A stretch of DNA of 5,972 bases from an uncultured Oscillospiraceae bacterium. GTDB lineage: Bacteria > Bacillota > Clostridia > Oscillospirales > Oscillospiraceae. A program made the position numbers and the translations under genes. The stretch is from contig CAKUJN010000110.1 of the NCBI GenBank assembly GCA_934661735.1, forward strand, positions 1-5,972, given 5' to 3'. Within the stretch, counting starts at the first letter, position 1; each line of letters opens with the position of its first letter. This document shows, one piece after another, positions 4,901 to 5,972 of the stretch. The notes below the pieces were generated by a model. The model ran no database searches, was not told where the DNA came from, and saw only the letters and a list, made by a program, of their open reading frames with translations.

Positions 4901-5972
4901 CGGCAGGCACTCGCGTCCGTCATCCGCGGCAAGCTGCGCGTGCTGTCGCTGCCCGCGTTTTATGAGACCGTCAGCTCCACGCGCATCCGCGAATATGTCG
5001 ATCGCGGGCTGGATATTTCCATGCTCGTCGATCCCGTGGTGCAGTCGTTTATCTACGAAAACCGCCTGTACATCCGCGAGCCGGAGACGAAAAACGAGCT
5101 GTCCCGGCAGGAGCGGCAGTACCGGCTCTGCCGCGAACCGGACGACGCGATGCCGGACGCGCTGCGGCGCGCGATGACCGCGCGGGCGCATCCGCTGGCC
5201 GTCACGCTCACCGAGCGGGGCGAACTGGCGGGCTGGTGCGCGGGGCACACGGTGCAGGTGGGCGAGCTGTACGGCGCGCTTGGCTCACTCACGGCGGCGA
5301 ACGAGGTGCGCGCGCGCGCCTCCGGGCGGCTGCTGCTCGTGCGGGAGGTCCACTGCGCGGAACAGCCCGACGCGGAGCGCTGCCGGATGCTGCTCAACGA
5401 GCTGCTGGCGCGCAGTCTGGAGGGCGACCACACCTACGCCGTCTGCCGCTGCGAGCGGGAGGACGAGGCGCTGCGCGAGGCGCTTTCGCAGCTCGGCTTT
5501 TTGCCGCTCGGTGCGCAGGATACGCTCTGGTGCGTGGATATGCGCGCGCCGGTGATGTTACTTCAGGACGTGCTGCTTGCCATCAAGCAGCCGCTGCATT
5601 CCGAGGCGCTCGTGCAGGCGGCGGTCAGCCGCACGCGCCCGCGCCTGCGCGCGGCGCTGGGACGGATGTTCCCGGGGACGCTGCTGTTGTGCTTTGACTC
5701 CGAGCAGCTCAACCAGACGCTCATGGAGCGCGTGCAGAAATTAAACGGCATCGACCGTCTGCCCGAGGGTGTACGGCTGGGCGCGGGAATGTGCGTGCCA
5801 TACGGGAAAATTCTTTCGGATGTCGTCGTGCCGCATACGGTCACCAAAACGCTCCATGTGGAAAAGCGCTTCTGCACCGATCTTCAGCATTTTGAGATCG
5901 TGGAGTTCCCCGGCTATTCGCCGCTGCGCAGTCAGGTGCGGATGCTAAAGAGCTTTGAGCGCCCGGTGCTGC
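1928..5972 (+). CDS. Giant multidomain protein: HD domain, HEAT-like region, NadD-like nucleotidyltransferase, GNAT-like region (C-terminus beyond window)
   Basis: One frame stays open for 1348 codons from ATG 1928 to the window edge. The start is set by AGAGGA at 1915-1920, 7 bases upstream. Residues about 115-285 form an HD metal-dependent phosphohydrolase domain: H153/H158, GHDVGK (181-186, H182-D183), H219, H224 and D245 are candidate metal ligands. Residues about 290-850 are mostly helical, with a HEAT-like unit HPDGDVRRMAGQTMGEVL at 403-420. Residues about 860-1065 form a NadD/PPAT-type nucleotidyltransferase: FFPGTFDPFSAGH (863-875), DEFSWSKKT (894-902), GSD (956-958) and SSTRIR (1016-1021). 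Residues about 1075-1205 look GNAT-like. Residues 1207-1348 begin another module, with PYGKILSDVVVPHTVTKTLH near 1291-1310. From memory, similar proteins of around 1500 residues, annotated as cytidyltransferase-related, occur in Clostridia without known function. Soluble: no signal peptide or membrane segment. Third codon positions are mostly G/C, unlike DNA to the left. Confidence 0.88.
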   Translation, partial: MKQEEKRVALAAVLGTDDVPAGLMELDGHDAQLARRALRALLPQADAETFLTALTAQLAANLYPDETHPARALSAEQTRFLAVLETLFPAYDGAPDPLTDLIAVPQEALADSRVADEYARFTACVRADHIPALLRLTREAGTIDPASHIIGVHNLALHTAILARRAGLAVDLPLVSGAAFGHDVGKFGCRGANAARTAYLHYYYTWRWFSRNGMEEIGHVAANHSTWDLEFENLPIEALLLIWADFRVRGTREAGRETVRIYSLADAYAMIFSKLANMTAEKQKKYRSVYAKLSDFEALLRAHGVPLELGDDTLAPPDTRNAALLNAPDALTRIRIRTLEGSTRLMRTISVEASFSRLLEQAKSEKNLRRIRSDLTLLREYSAYLSKANKKKLLRLLYDLMSHPDGDVRRMAGQTMGEVLANSGPSYRKERPQGESGAAAAPATAPLLDEAAELWAFYLDACLYPDRKYSPRHALRIANSLKTICQSLFAAAAPETAPGLLAPLLTQLETAQSAQRFALTDALCHVPCAYLPDAACEELLKILAPMAQSGETHCRLIAMQLLLHLRQKESCREAVHALAQRLPAGGDAAADYLRALLCGVRPAALREQEVAALYLSNLKNAVHWTIKLAQIDLLCADAMASGHDVFHTALHFSNLLCVSEHLPVRESAGRHLLLIAPRLPADQINEIACDLLRELETGEEQITRFIPPYIGQFICLLPEKELLEAVDTLEKMARGASARTASVALAAIGAVIAALGQTHGKIVDRLLGNLMTGVSHYDPDVHQTAMQVLCCNLFSNGALPLSLRGALFARLHKKLLTLLCEPRAGQTVRFHDAAMLNHLYRFLVRYEIACGALPFAPPKPAAFFPGTFDPFSAGHKQIVEHIRALGFEVYLAIDEFSWSKKTLAKLLRRQIAMISAADQWDTYLFPDDIPINIAMPRDLALLKSLLPERELYLVAGSDVIRGASAYKSREPGAAAEYNHIIFCRGEEMNEARQALASVIRGKLRVLSLPAFYETVSSTRIREYVDRGLDISMLVDPVVQSFIYENRLYIREPETKNELSRQERQYRLCREPDDAMPDALRRAMTARAHPLAVTLTERGELAGWCAGHTVQVGELYGALGSLTAANEVRARASGRLLLVREVHCAEQPDAERCRMLLNELLARSLEGDHTYAVCRCEREDEALREALSQLGFLPLGAQDTLWCVDMRAPVMLLQDVLLAIKQPLHSEALVQAAVSRTRPRLRAALGRMFPGTLLLCFDSEQLNQTLMERVQKLNGIDRLPEGVRLGAGMCVPYGKILSDVVVPHTVTKTLHVEKRFCTDLQHFEIVEFPGYSPLRSQVRMLKSFERPVL

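Noticed and set aside
2999..5248. Long minus-strand frames of 293 and 312 codons (2999-3880, 4310-5248)
   Set aside because: They are antisense shadows of the large plus-strand gene. High GC at third positions removes stops from the opposite strand, and their translations are Arg/Gln/Ala-rich without motifs.
1..5972. CRISPR array, rRNA, or tandem repeat
   Set aside because: No regularly spaced direct repeats and no rRNA-like sequence were seen when reading both strands.

Overview
The window looks like chromosomal DNA of a GC-rich Clostridia relative, most likely a gut Oscillospiraceae/Ruminococcaceae-type bacterium. The grounds are the protein families recognised, the AGAGGA-type ribosome binding site, the alanine tRNA piece, and strong G/C preference at third codon positions in the main gene. 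This placement is an inference from memory, not from a search.

Layout. Positions 1-246 are the last 81 codons of an unrecognised protein. Positions 247-932 hold no intact gene but contain pieces of mobile-element genes: a minus-strand DUF3846-like fragment (374-520), the tail of an unidentified gene (532-651), and the first codons of a serine recombinase that overlaps that tail by ATGA (648-731). At 933-977 lies the 3' part of a tRNA-Ala(GGC), from anticodon loop to CCA, with no 5' half, followed by a strong intrinsic terminator (987-1031). This is what the distal attachment site of an element integrated in a tRNA gene would look like, with the element on the left and the older chromosome on the right. 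Positions 1032-1863 are again without an intact gene. They contain a run of inverted repeats (1273-1465), led by a perfect 12-bp hairpin, and an isolated internal piece of asparagine synthetase asnB (1543-1701).

The right two thirds (1928-5972) are one uninterrupted reading frame of 1348 codons that runs off the end of the window. It has its own sigma-A-like promoter (1864-1892) and ribosome binding site. It encodes a giant multidomain protein: an N-terminal HD phosphohydrolase domain, a long helical HEAT-like section, a NadD/PPAT-type nucleotidyltransferase domain, a GNAT-like section, and the beginning of a further C-terminal domain. Because neither its stop nor its full C-terminus lies in the window, a search for closed ORFs reports only its shadows.

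How the parts relate: the left half reads as a decayed insertion zone next to a tRNA. The right half is a conserved-looking, uncharacterised, probably nucleotide-handling protein. I see no evidence that the two halves work together.
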